From NCBI GenBank assembly GCA_903958085.1, contig CAJBRY010000571.1, forward strand, positions 1-33,412: a stretch of DNA of 33,412 bases, written 5' to 3'. Source of the DNA: an uncultured Geobacteraceae bacterium. Lineage in GTDB: Bacteria > Desulfobacterota > Desulfuromonadia > Geobacterales > Pseudopelobacteraceae. Under the pieces are notes generated by a model, which saw nothing but the letters and a program-made list of their open reading frames with translations, did no database searches and was not told the DNA's origin. This document shows positions 16,129 through 25,402 of the stretch, in pieces. A program made the translations under genes and the position numbers. Each line of letters opens with the position of its first letter. The first letter of the stretch is position 1.

Positions 16129-17829
16129 ATGACATTATCACCATCATGCGTCACCGTCTTTCCGCCCAATAACTATCTCTGGCTCTATCTCACCAGCATT
16201 GCCGTGTTCGAAGCTCTGGCGGTCTACCTTTATCAGTACCGTGCCATACCTGGTGCCCGGCCGCTGATCCTCAATCTGTCATGCAAAGCACTCTGGCTAT
16301 TAAGCCGTGTTTTGTACGGTGCCACTGCAAGCATGCAGATCAAGATGTTTTGGGTTAACTGTTCGCAAATGTTGCAGCTTCTGTTTCTTCTGTTTTGGTT
16401 TCAGTTTATTCTGGAGATCAGTCAGCAGAAAGAAAAACTGCCGCTTTTTATTCGTATAGGCAGTTACGGGGTAGCGGCCTGCCTGGTGTTTTTAATCGTG
16501 TTTGATAGTCAGTTCGGTTGGTTGTGGGGGGCAATCACCATGAGCGGGCCGGTAATGAAGCTTGCGTTTGGTCCTGTAGCTCTGGCGCTCCTGTGGTTCA
16601 GCTATCTGCTCAACCTGTTTGTTCTGGTGATATGCATTCGCTGGATACTGAACACACATGGCTTGCGCCGTTGGCAGGCCATCGCGCTCTCCGTGCCGCC
16701 GCTGTTTATCTTGTCTTGCAATATGCTGAGCAGAGTGCCTTTGTTTCAGCCGTTTGCTCCGCAACTGGTGGGACTTTTACTGGGTGGAATTTACATAACC
16801 TGGGTTTTTTACCGACTACGGCTTTACAGCATCCTGCCGCTTGCGCATGATGTGGTCAGCCGCTCCATGATCGACGGCCTGCTGGTGGTTGACGAAAAAG
16901 GGTACATTGTCGAAATGAATGCTACCGCCAAAGAGCTGTTCAGCGGTTCCACGGCAGCGGTTGGCGGCGCGTTCGGCGATCTGTCCGCCACCAGGCCGGT
17001 TCTTGTCAACTTTGACCAAAAACCGGATGAGCAGAAACTTGAAACAGTCCTCTCTTTTTCCGAAGGTGAACGCCACTTTCAGATAACCATGACCCCGCTT
17101 ATTGCATCGGGTAACCACCTGCTAGGGAAAGTCTTTGTCCTGAAAGATATTACCCGGCAAAAGCGCGATCAGGCGACACTGATAGAGCAACAAAAAACAT
17201 TATCCGTAATGGCCGAACGGGAACGCCTGGGGCGTGAACTGCACGACACCAGGGGGCAGTTTCCCGGCTATGTCAAAACCCAGACCCAGGCCATCCGGCT
17301 GTTGTTGAAAAGAGAGCGGGTAGATGACGCAAACATGCAGCTGGATCAGATGATTGCCGCCGCCGATACCGCCTTCAGCGACGCACGGGAACTAATAACC
17401 AGCTTGAGGAATGTGGGCAAAGAGTGGCCTTTTTTTCAAAAACTGCCGGATTGGCTGGAGCAGTTCCGTGCCATGTCCGGTCTCACCGTTGACTACTCCG
17501 GCCCGGGTCAGCAACCGCCGTGCTGGGTTGCCCCGGAAGCTGAGGTGCATCTGCTGCGCATTATTCAGGAAGCACTGACCAATGCCCGGAAACATGCCGG
17601 AGCTGACCGGATTCAGCTGGAATTGAAAATGGGAAATGACCGACTAACCGTAACGGTAACCGACAATGGCAGAGGCTTTGATGTCACGGCTGCCGAGAGC
17701 GACACCACCAGATACGGCCTGGGAATCATCAGGGAACGGGTTGCGGAGATTGGCGGCAGGTGCGATATCAGCTCTGATCCGGCACACGGCACAACGATTA
17801 CGATTCAGGCTCCGCTCACCTCATTATAA
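16129..17829 (+). CDS. Sensor histidine kinase with N-terminal seven-helix module (NarL-type pair)
   Basis: This 566-residue kinase begins with about seven hydrophobic helices over residues 16-230, matching the 7TM sensor modules of some bacterial kinases. A PAS-like domain follows (about 243-345; MIDGLLVVDEKGYIVEMNA). The HisKA_3 dimerisation helix contains the phosphorylated His372 in RELHDTRGQ. The ATPase domain shows EALTNARKHAGA, DNGRGFD and YGLGIIRERV. It is followed after 12 bases by its response regulator. AGGAG at 16112-16116 is somewhat far (12 bases) from the ATG. The signal is unknown; the multi-helix module suggests a membrane-soluble or membrane-state cue, possibly linked to lipid or hydrocarbon metabolism because oleCD lies immediately upstream, which is speculation. 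Confidence 0.93.
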   Translation: MTLSPSCVTVFPPNNYLWLYLTSIAVFEALAVYLYQYRAIPGARPLILNLSCKALWLLSRVLYGATASMQIKMFWVNCSQMLQLLFLLFWFQFILEISQQKEKLPLFIRIGSYGVAACLVFLIVFDSQFGWLWGAITMSGPVMKLAFGPVALALLWFSYLLNLFVLVICIRWILNTHGLRRWQAIALSVPPLFILSCNMLSRVPLFQPFAPQLVGLLLGGIYITWVFYRLRLYSILPLAHDVVSRSMIDGLLVVDEKGYIVEMNATAKELFSGSTAAVGGAFGDLSATRPVLVNFDQKPDEQKLETVLSFSEGERHFQITMTPLIASGNHLLGKVFVLKDITRQKRDQATLIEQQKTLSVMAERERLGRELHDTRGQFPGYVKTQTQAIRLLLKRERVDDANMQLDQMIAAADTAFSDARELITSLRNVGKEWPFFQKLPDWLEQFRAMSGLTVDYSGPGQQPPCWVAPEAEVHLLRIIQEALTNARKHAGADRIQLELKMGNDRLTVTVTDNGRGFDVTAAESDTTRYGLGIIRERVAEIGGRCDISSDPAHGTTITIQAPLTSL

Positions 17830-17841
17830 GGAATGCTCACC

Positions 17842-18492
17842 ATGAACATATTACTTGTAGACGACCATAAACTGTTTGCCAGCGGAGTAAAAAACCTGTT
17901 GGAAGCCGGTGGCATTCGCGTTGCGGGAATGGCGCGGAACGGCCACGAGGCGCTGGAGGCAGCGCGCCGCCTGAAACCGGACATTATCCTGATGGACATC
18001 AACATGCCCGGCTGTGACGGCTTGACCGCCACCCGCCAGATCAAAGCCGAATTTCCCAAAATCAAAATCGTCATGCTGACGGTAAGCGCCGACGATGAAT
18101 CACTCTTTGAAGCGATGCGCAACGGCGCATCCGGTTTTCTGCTGAAAAACCTGGATGCGGATGAATTCTTTGCCTGTCTGGAGCAGCTTGCACTGGGGGA
18201 GACGGTCTATTCGCCGGGGCTGGCGGAGCGGATGTTAAAAGAGTTCATGCGCGGCAGCGGCACAGCCGAAACTCACAAGCAAGCGATCAACCCGCTGACC
18301 CCGCGCCAGGAAGAGGTGCTGGCATGTGTCGCGCGCGGCCTGACGTATAAACAGGTGGCCGCACAACTCGCCATCAGTGAAACCACCGTTAAATTCCACA
18401 TGAACGAAATCCTCGAACGCCTGCAGTTGGACAACCGCGCCCAGGCTATCGCCTACATCAGCGGAGACAGAACCGGCAAACGGCTGCTTTAA
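17842..18492 (+). CDS. NarL/LuxR-family response regulator
   Basis: From the ATG at 17842 the protein has 216 residues. An ATG at 17833 is also in frame, but it directly abuts the AGGA ribosome site (17829-17832), whereas 17842 has a normal 9-base spacing. The receiver domain has Asp7 and Asp8, phosphorylation site Asp52 (LMDINMPG) and a conserved lysine in FLLKN. The C-terminal LuxR-type helix-turn-helix is clear: LTPRQEEVLACVARGLTYKQ followed by SETTVKFHMNEIL. Its kinase partner ends 12 bases upstream. Targets are not visible. A chemotaxis-type single-domain regulator is excluded by the DNA-binding domain. Confidence 0.95.
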   Translation: MNILLVDDHKLFASGVKNLLEAGGIRVAGMARNGHEALEAARRLKPDIILMDINMPGCDGLTATRQIKAEFPKIKIVMLTVSADDESLFEAMRNGASGFLLKNLDADEFFACLEQLALGETVYSPGLAERMLKEFMRGSGTAETHKQAINPLTPRQEEVLACVARGLTYKQVAAQLAISETTVKFHMNEILERLQLDNRAQAIAYISGDRTGKRLL

Positions 18493-18586
18493 ATCTGTAG
18501 TCTTGTTGTCATTAGCAAGTTTCAAATTTTTCTTTCCTCCCATTTCTTACAAGATGGCAAATTATCCTGGAAACGGCAGTTCGAAT

Positions 18587-18714
18587 AACACAGAGCAACG
18601 GAGCAACAGAGAAATCAAGATCTTATATTAGAAACATCATTCACCAAAAAGGTGAGTTTCAAGAAGTCTTTTACGAGAATTTTCTCTTTAGTTTTTACTC
18701 CGTTGCTCCGTGTT
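18587..18714. repeat. Inverted repeat with GAGCAACGGAG-type arms
   Basis: AACACAGAGCAACGGAG at 18587-18603 is mirrored by CTCCGTTGCTCCGTGTT at 18698-18714, 17-base arms with one mismatch, around a 94-base AT-rich centre that shows further weak symmetry. No open reading frame lies inside. It looks like a small dispersed non-coding repeat or MITE-like element, but only one copy is in the window. Confidence 0.6.
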
Positions 18715-18820
18715 TCAAATGCTTTTTTTAGACATAACGATATTTATGGCGATATGACCTTGCGTATCGCCACAGTCGTCCTCCCTCCGAAAAATCACCC
18801 CTGTAAAAAAAATCAAATTT

Positions 18821-18826
18821 TATAAT
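18821..18826 (+). promoter_or_regulatory. Candidate -10 box for the exoprotein gene
   Basis: TATAAT is an exact -10 hexamer in an AT-rich run; no good -35 is visible 17 bases upstream. Transcription from here would start near 18833 and give a leader of about 125 bases. Confidence 0.35.
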
Positions 18827-18848
18827 CAAATAAATATAGATAGTTATC

Positions 18849-18910
18849 TGTGACCCTGTACTTTAGTACAGTACACAGACGCTTCACAACGTGCTACAGG
18901 GGTGGTCACA
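18849..18910 (+). promoter_or_regulatory. Foldable 5' leader with mutually exclusive stems
   Basis: TGTGACC (18849-18855) can pair with GGTCACA (18904-18910), and CTGTA (18856-18860) with TACAG (18895-18899). Alternatively CTGTACT and AGTACAG (18856-18871) form a local hairpin using the same CTGTA. It does not match any riboswitch consensus I know, including the cyclic-di-GMP GEMM type. Confidence 0.35.
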
Positions 18911-18957
18911 ACTATTTCACTCTCAAATTTATAGCCATAGATACAAGTGAGGACACT

Positions 18958-21900
18958 ATGAACAGGATTAAAAGTTTCAGCGGAATTTGTTATTTTCTGG
19001 CGGTGGTTGCACTACTTCTGCTTCCGGCAACCGGCTACAGCGCGGTGCGCTATGCTGTACCGGTTGCCGTCGGCACGGGTGATTGCCTTAGTTGGGACAA
19101 CGCCTGCACCCTGCAAAGCGCCCTGACCGGCGCTGTCAGTGGCGATGAATTGTGGGTGACGGCCGGGACGCATAAACCGACCACCGGCACTGACCGCCTC
19201 GCCACCTTCCAGCTCAAAGCCGGAGTGGCAATTTACGGCGGCTTTGCCGAATACGACAGCGATATGTCTGAACGCCGCTGGAAAACCAATGTCACCATCC
19301 TGAGCGGCGATATTGGCGTAGTTGGAAATAATGCCGATAACTCCTACCACGTGGTCACCGGCGCAACCGGCGCAATTCTGGATGGTGTGACAATCAGCGG
19401 CGGCAATGCCAATGGAACTAATCCGCACTACAACGGTGGTGGGATGTATAACCTCAACGCAAGTCCGACTCTGACTAATGTCATCTTCAACGGAAATATG
19501 GCTGCTTTAGGTGGCGGGATGCACAATATTGGCAGCAACCCTACGCTGACCAACGTCACCTTTAGTGGCAACATTGCAACCGGCGAAGGTGGCGGGATGT
19601 ACAATATTACCGGCAGCCCGACTCTAGCCAACGTCACTTTTAGTAACAATACAGCACATTATGGCGGCGGAATGAGTATCCATGGTACCAGCAATCCTAC
19701 GCTGACCAACGTCACCTTTAGCGGAAATACGTCAACCAGTGATGGCGGGGGGATGTTCTATGTCGGCTTATCCAGCATGACTCTGACAAACGTCATCTTC
19801 AGCGGAAATACGGCAGCCCTTGATGGCGGCGGGATGTACAACAACGCAAACGGGACGACCCTGACAAACGTCACCTTCAGCGGCAATTCAGCAATTCGCA
19901 ATGGCGGCGGGATGAATATCAAGAACAGCATCCTTACCCTGACCAATGTCACTTTCAGCGGCAACACGGCTGCTGCCGGTGGCGGGGTGTACAACGTCAA
20001 CAACGGCGCGACCCTCAAAATCCGCAATAGCATCCTGTGGGGCAATAGCGGTGGCGAAATCATTAACAGTTCAATAACAGCTAACGTCAGCTACAGCGAC
20101 ATTCAGGGTGGCTATGTTGGCCCCGGAAATATCAACGCCGACCCGTTGTTTGTGAACTCTGCCGCCGGTGATTTGCATCTGCGGGCCAATTCACCGGTCA
20201 TCAATAAAGGCAGCAACAGCGTGGCAACGCCAGCCTTGCCCGCCACCGATCTGGATGGCAGTCCGCGTATTGTTTACACCACGGTTGATATGGGGGCTTA
20301 CGAGTATGTAAATGTGCGCTATGTGAAAAGTGACGCCACCACCGGCGCCAACAACGGCGCATCCTGGGCAGATGCCTACACCGACCTGCAGAGCGCCCTG
20401 GCTGCTGCAGTAAGCGGTGACGTGATCTGGGTGGCTGCCGGAACCTACAAACCTACCACCGGCACCGATCGCACCATCTCCTTTCAGCTCAAAACCGGCG
20501 TGGCAATCTATGGCGGCTTTGCCGGGGCCGAAACCGCCCGCGCCGACCGCAACTGGACAACCAACATCACCACCCTGAGCGGTGATATCGGTGCAGTGGG
20601 TGATAGTGCCGATAACTCCTATCACGTTGTATCTGCCGGTGACACTACAGACAGTTCCGCCCTGCTCGACGGTTTTACCATTACCGCTGGAAATGCAAAT
20701 CTTGAAGAGGGTGGCTATGGTGGCGGGATTTACATTGATGCTTATGGCAATTCGACCCTGACAAACCTCATCTTCAGCGGCAATTCGGCTGGCAGTGGCG
20801 GTGGGATGTATATACAATCTCGTTACTCCTGGGACGAGCCAATTACCTTAACCAATGTCACCTTCAGTAACAATGTGGCGATCGGGAGCGGAGCCGGGTT
20901 ATTAGTTGATAATGCTTTGGTGACGCTTACCAATGCCACTTTTAACAATAATATGGTGGTCGGTGGTGATTTCGTCACCTTTGGCGGTGGGATACGATCT
21001 AGTGATTGTGACATGAAGCTGACCAATGTTACCTTCAGCGGCAATTCGGCGCCCAATGCAGGCGGTGGGATATTCAGCGAATATGATCGCCTGGAGCTGA
21101 CCAATGTTACCTTCAGCAACAACTCAGTAACCGATACAACTAACGGCGCCGGCGGTGGTATGTATACTGGCGTAGACATCATAAAGCTGACAAACGTCAG
21201 CTTCAGCGGCAATTCGGCTGCCGGTAGCGCTGCAGATAGTGGCGGTGGTGGTATGTATAATGCACTTAGCGAAATAACGGTCAACAACAGCATCTTCTGG
21301 GGTAATAGCGCCCCCAACGCGCCTGGCACGGAGCAGTTCTTTGTCTCCACTGATTCAACGAATCCTGTTACCATCAACGACAGCATCCTGCCGAACGGTT
21401 GTCCCGACAGAGCCAGCTGTACAAACATCCTGACCACTAATCCCAACCTCGGCGCTTTAGGCAGCTATGGCGGTTTCACCCAGACCATTCCGTTGCTCCC
21501 CGGCTCACCGGCCATTAACGCCGGTAATGCAACGAACTGCCCGGCCACCGACCAGCGCGGCCTGGCACGGGTAGGCGCCTGCGACATCGGCGCGTTTGAA
21601 TCGCAAGGCTTCATCCTTGCCAAAACCGGCGGCGATAACCAAAGCGCTGTCAGCGGCATGACATTTACCAATCCACTTGATCTGACCGTGACGGCCAACA
21701 ATGCTGTCGAGCCGGTTAATGGCGGCACAGTCACCTTCACCGCACCGGCAACAGGCGCCAGCACCAACCCGGCAACAAACAGCAGCGTCATAGCTGGCGG
21801 CGCAGTTTCCAAGAGTGTCACCGCCAACGCCACAGCCGGTGGACCGTACAGTGTTATTGCTAGCGCGACAGGGGCTGCAAACCAGACCTTCAGCCTGACC

Positions 21901-24900
21901 AACAGCAACAGCGTCACCTATTCCGTCACCTACAACGCCAACGGCGCGACCTCCGGTACACCACCCACCGACAGCAACGACTACCTGAGCGACGCCACAG
22001 TCACCGTGCTCGGCAACACCGGCGATCCAATCCTCACCAAAACCGGCTATATCTTCAGCGGTTGGAACACTGCTTCCAACGGCAGTGGCACAACATATTC
22101 GGCAGCCAGCACATTTTCAATCAATTCAAGCACCACCCTATATGCCAAGTGGGTTAATGTAGTTGCTTACGTCAAGCCCACCGCAACCGGCACAGGCGAC
22201 TGCAGCAGCTGGACAAACGCCTGTACCACCCTGCAGACCGCGCTGACCAACTCCGTAGCCGGGCAGGAAATCTGGGTTGCCAAAGGGACTTACAAACCGA
22301 CCACCAGTGCTGATCTAACCATATCCTTCAATCTCAAAACCGGCGTTTCCCTATACGGCGGCTTTGCCGGAACTGAAACTGCCCGCGATCAGCGCGACAG
22401 CGCCGCAAACGTCACCACCCTGAGCGGCGACCTGAACGAAAATGACAACAGCAACATAGCAAACAATGAACCGACCCGTTCAGACAACTCCTACCATGTG
22501 ATATATGCCAGTAATGTAACCGGCAGTACCCTTGACGGCTTCACTATCAGCGGCGGAAATGCCAATGGTAGTAATAATCCTGTTGATCCTAAAGGCGATG
22601 GTGGAGGTATGTACATTGCCGGTGGTACCCCGACAGTAAGCAACTGCACCTTCAGTAACAATTCAGCTATTGATGCAGGTGGTGGGGTTCTTGCTGCAAG
22701 TGGCAACCTGTTATTGGACCGAGTCACCTTTGCGAATAATAAATCATTCATTGGCGGTGGAATGAACAGTGATGCCACTACAACCCTGACCAACTGCACT
22801 TTCATTAACAATACGGCTAATAATAATTCAGGCGGCGGGATGGCTAATTGGGCTACCACGACCCTGATCAATTGCACCTTTAGCGGCAATTCGGCTGGAA
22901 TGTACGGCGGTGGGATGCTTAACGGCTTCTCTGGCGTTGCGAATCTTGCCAACTGCACTTTTAGTGGCAATTCGGCTCCTACTGGTGGCAGTGGAATGAC
23001 CAACTGGGGGCACGCTACGCTGGCCAGCTCTATCTTTTGGGGCAATGGCGCCTCGGAGATTCTTAACCAAAATGGCATTATTGCAGCATCAAACAACATC
23101 GTAAAAGGTGGCGGTTCCTACGGAATCAACTCTGACCCCAAGCTAGGCACACTCGGCAACTACGGTGGCACTACCCAGACCATCCCGCTCCTCGCCGGTT
23201 CATCAGCAATCGACGCCACAAACAGTGACTGTCCTGCCACTGACCAGCGGGGCGTCCTCCGACCGCAGGGGAGCAAATGCGACATCGGCGCCTACGAAGT
23301 AGCTACCCCCACAGTTACCACTAACGCCGCATCAGGCATCACCCAGACCGGCGCCACCCTTAACGGCACAGTCAACGCCAACGGCCTCTCGACAACCACA
23401 ACCTTTGAATATGGCTTGACAGATACCTACGGCACCTCCATGGACGCAACCCAAAGCCCTGTCACAGGAACATCAGCAACCTCCGTCAGCAACGCAATCA
23501 CCGGCCTAACCTGCGGCACAATATACCACTACCGCGCAACAGGGGCTAATATTGACGGCACAACTTACGGCAGCGACACTACCTTCTCCACCACCCCCTG
23601 CATCCCGGTCGCTCCAACCACTCCGGTAGCCACACACATATCCACCACCCGGATTGACCTAACCTGGACCGACAACAGCAACAACGAAAGCGGCTTTAAA
23701 ATCTACCGCAACGGCACCCTCATAAACACAACCGCCGCCGATGCCACATCATACAGCGACACCGGCCTCACCACCGGCACGGCATACAACTACACAATCA
23801 AAGCAACCAACGCAGGAGGGGACTCCACAGGCGTCACAGCAAGCGCCACCACCCTAAAACTCCCTGCCTTCACCAGCGCAACCTTCAAAAACTTCACCTT
23901 CAACACCCCCGGCAGCTTCACCGTAACCGCCACCGGCATACCTGCACCAACCTTCAGCAAAACAGGCACACTCCCTGCCGGCATCACCCTTAACAGCAAC
24001 GGAACACTCAGCGGCACACCAACCCAGGTCGGCACCTTCCCGCTCACCATAACAGCAACCAACAGCGCAGGAGCAACCAACCAGAACTTCTCGCTCACCG
24101 TAAGCAAAGGAGCAGCAACAGTAACCATAACTCCCGAAACACTCTCGGCTGTATATAACGGATCACCCAAAACAGTAACAGCCACCACCTCACCAACAGG
24201 CTTAACTGTAACCTTCACCTACAACGGCTCCGGCACAGCACCAACCAACCCCGGCATATACGCCGTAATAGCAACAATAAATGACTCAAACTACACAGGC
24301 AGCACAACCGGAACACTCCAGATCATCGACACCACCGGACCTAATCTCACCGTATCGACACTAGCCAACGGATCTGTGACCAACAACCCGACCCTCAACA
24401 TAACCGGAACCGCAAGTGACACTCAAAGCGGCATCGCCCTGGTCACCCTCAGCGGCACACCACTCGACCTCAGAAACGAAACCGGAAACTACACCTTCTC
24501 AACCGCCATAACCCTCACAGAAGGAGCAAACAACATAACAGTAACTGCAACCAACAACTCCTCCGTATCCACCACAGACAGCAGAACCGTATACCTTGAC
24601 CTCACCGCACCCACTATAGCAGTAGACCAACCAACCGATGCCAGCCTCACCGGCAAAACATACAGCGACATAAGCGGAACAATTGACGACCCGACCGCAA
24701 CAGTAACTGCCATAGTAAACAGCGGTTCACCCGCAATCGCCAACATAACCGGAACCACCTTCGGCGTAACAGTCAACCTCATCCCCGGACTCAACACCAT
24801 AGACATAACTGCCGCAGACCAGAACGGCAACAGCAGCAGCGTAAAACGGACCATATTCTCCGACAGCACCGCACCAAACCTCTCTGTCACCACACCGTCA

Positions 24901-25359
24901 CAAGACATAACCACCATAGAAACCGGCATCACCATCAACGGCACCGTAACAGACACACTAACAGCAGTAACAATCAGCATAAAAGTGGACGACCAGACCT
25001 TTGAACCAACTTTAGCCGAAAACGGCAACTTCAGTCAGCCCATTACCCTCTCTACTGACAAAACATACAACATAATAGTAACAGCCACCGATCAGGCTGG
25101 AAACAAAGCCGCCGTACAACGCAACATCATCAAAAAAACTCTCCCCTCGGGCGACATAAACGGAGACGGCGTTGTTGATATTGCTGATGCGTTAAAGGCA
25201 TTGAGGATTGCCGTTGGGCTGGAAACCGCCACAGAGTCTGATTATGTCAACGGTGATGTTGCGCCGCTCGTAAATGGCAAACCAGCGCCTGACGGAGTCA
25301 TAGACATCGCCGATGCCACGGTTATTTTGATGAAAACAGTTGGATTGAGGAATTGGTAA
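18958..25359 (+). CDS. Giant secreted beta-helix/Ig-like protein with C-terminal dockerin
   Basis: The protein has 2133 residues from the ATG at 18958, chosen because AGTGAGGA precedes it and a signal peptide follows (residues 1-29, ending ATGYSA). Three diverged copies of one unit occur (starting near 19045, 20320 and 22180): an ASW/LQSAL and YKPTTGTDR head, YGGFAG, LSGDIG, then polymorphic-outer-membrane-type repeats of TLTNVTFSGN and GGGMY, closed by DQRG and CDIGA(F/Y)E. An InlB/Flg_new repeat sits at about 981-1068. FnIII-like domains follow (1455-1634), then a putative-Ig domain (1635-1719), an MBG-like domain (1720-1791), Ig-like modules, and a dockerin type I at about 2062-2133 (GDINGDGVVDIADALKALR and DGVIDIADA). 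Probably a surface fibre or adhesin; no catalytic site is recognised. A cohesin-like lipoprotein gene follows. Confidence 0.92.
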   Translation: MNRIKSFSGICYFLAVVALLLLPATGYSAVRYAVPVAVGTGDCLSWDNACTLQSALTGAVSGDELWVTAGTHKPTTGTDRLATFQLKAGVAIYGGFAEYDSDMSERRWKTNVTILSGDIGVVGNNADNSYHVVTGATGAILDGVTISGGNANGTNPHYNGGGMYNLNASPTLTNVIFNGNMAALGGGMHNIGSNPTLTNVTFSGNIATGEGGGMYNITGSPTLANVTFSNNTAHYGGGMSIHGTSNPTLTNVTFSGNTSTSDGGGMFYVGLSSMTLTNVIFSGNTAALDGGGMYNNANGTTLTNVTFSGNSAIRNGGGMNIKNSILTLTNVTFSGNTAAAGGGVYNVNNGATLKIRNSILWGNSGGEIINSSITANVSYSDIQGGYVGPGNINADPLFVNSAAGDLHLRANSPVINKGSNSVATPALPATDLDGSPRIVYTTVDMGAYEYVNVRYVKSDATTGANNGASWADAYTDLQSALAAAVSGDVIWVAAGTYKPTTGTDRTISFQLKTGVAIYGGFAGAETARADRNWTTNITTLSGDIGAVGDSADNSYHVVSAGDTTDSSALLDGFTITAGNANLEEGGYGGGIYIDAYGNSTLTNLIFSGNSAGSGGGMYIQSRYSWDEPITLTNVTFSNNVAIGSGAGLLVDNALVTLTNATFNNNMVVGGDFVTFGGGIRSSDCDMKLTNVTFSGNSAPNAGGGIFSEYDRLELTNVTFSNNSVTDTTNGAGGGMYTGVDIIKLTNVSFSGNSAAGSAADSGGGGMYNALSEITVNNSIFWGNSAPNAPGTEQFFVSTDSTNPVTINDSILPNGCPDRASCTNILTTNPNLGALGSYGGFTQTIPLLPGSPAINAGNATNCPATDQRGLARVGACDIGAFESQGFILAKTGGDNQSAVSGMTFTNPLDLTVTANNAVEPVNGGTVTFTAPATGASTNPATNSSVIAGGAVSKSVTANATAGGPYSVIASATGAANQTFSLTNSNSVTYSVTYNANGATSGTPPTDSNDYLSDATVTVLGNTGDPILTKTGYIFSGWNTASNGSGTTYSAASTFSINSSTTLYAKWVNVVAYVKPTATGTGDCSSWTNACTTLQTALTNSVAGQEIWVAKGTYKPTTSADLTISFNLKTGVSLYGGFAGTETARDQRDSAANVTTLSGDLNENDNSNIANNEPTRSDNSYHVIYASNVTGSTLDGFTISGGNANGSNNPVDPKGDGGGMYIAGGTPTVSNCTFSNNSAIDAGGGVLAASGNLLLDRVTFANNKSFIGGGMNSDATTTLTNCTFINNTANNNSGGGMANWATTTLINCTFSGNSAGMYGGGMLNGFSGVANLANCTFSGNSAPTGGSGMTNWGHATLASSIFWGNGASEILNQNGIIAASNNIVKGGGSYGINSDPKLGTLGNYGGTTQTIPLLAGSSAIDATNSDCPATDQRGVLRPQGSKCDIGAYEVATPTVTTNAASGITQTGATLNGTVNANGLSTTTTFEYGLTDTYGTSMDATQSPVTGTSATSVSNAITGLTCGTIYHYRATGANIDGTTYGSDTTFSTTPCIPVAPTTPVATHISTTRIDLTWTDNSNNESGFKIYRNGTLINTTAADATSYSDTGLTTGTAYNYTIKATNAGGDSTGVTASATTLKLPAFTSATFKNFTFNTPGSFTVTATGIPAPTFSKTGTLPAGITLNSNGTLSGTPTQVGTFPLTITATNSAGATNQNFSLTVSKGAATVTITPETLSAVYNGSPKTVTATTSPTGLTVTFTYNGSGTAPTNPGIYAVIATINDSNYTGSTTGTLQIIDTTGPNLTVSTLANGSVTNNPTLNITGTASDTQSGIALVTLSGTPLDLRNETGNYTFSTAITLTEGANNITVTATNNSSVSTTDSRTVYLDLTAPTIAVDQPTDASLTGKTYSDISGTIDDPTATVTAIVNSGSPAIANITGTTFGVTVNLIPGLNTIDITAADQNGNSSSVKRTIFSDSTAPNLSVTTPSQDITTIETGITINGTVTDTLTAVTISIKVDDQTFEPTLAENGNFSQPITLSTDKTYNIIVTATDQAGNKAAVQRNIIKKTLPSGDINGDGVVDIADALKALRIAVGLETATESDYVNGDVAPLVNGKPAPDGVIDIADATVILMKTVGLRNW
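25147..25356 (+). other. Type I dockerin module
   Basis: Two F-hand-like calcium motifs are visible: GDINGDGVVDIADALKALR and, after an insertion of about ten residues (APLVNGKPAP) in the second loop, DGVIDIADATVILMKTVGL. The pattern is the duplicated 22-residue repeat of dockerins, placed at the extreme C-terminus as usual. Confidence 0.85.
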
Positions 25360-25402
25360 GGAAGCCTTACATAACAACATCAGGTAACAACATGAACAAA
25401 CT

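Larger units (their letters stand above)
18493..18957. other. 465-base non-coding stretch before the giant exoprotein
   Basis: No gene is supported here. From left to right it contains an inverted repeat of a GAGCAACGGAG-type element (18587-18714), a short inverted repeat GGCGATA/TATCGCC (about 18746-18769), an AT-rich promoter-like segment with TATAAT (18821-18826), and a foldable leader (18849-18910). The open frame that continues from the exoprotein back to 18850 lacks a ribosome site and signal peptide and is treated as untranslated leader. Confidence 0.6.

Noticed and set aside
18849-18910. Cyclic-di-GMP (GEMM) riboswitch, common in Geobacter
   Set aside because: The conserved GEMM core sequences are absent; only generic stems are present.
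18850-18957. N-terminal extension of the giant exoprotein from ATG-less upstream codons
   Set aside because: It would place 36 hydrophilic residues before a good signal peptide and has no ribosome site; ATG 18958 is preceded by AGTGAGGA.
20191-21917. Long minus-strand frames (about 150-208 codons) rich in IPPP-like motifs
   Set aside because: They are antisense shadows of the beta-helix repeats; the plus frame has the signal peptide, domains and ribosome site.
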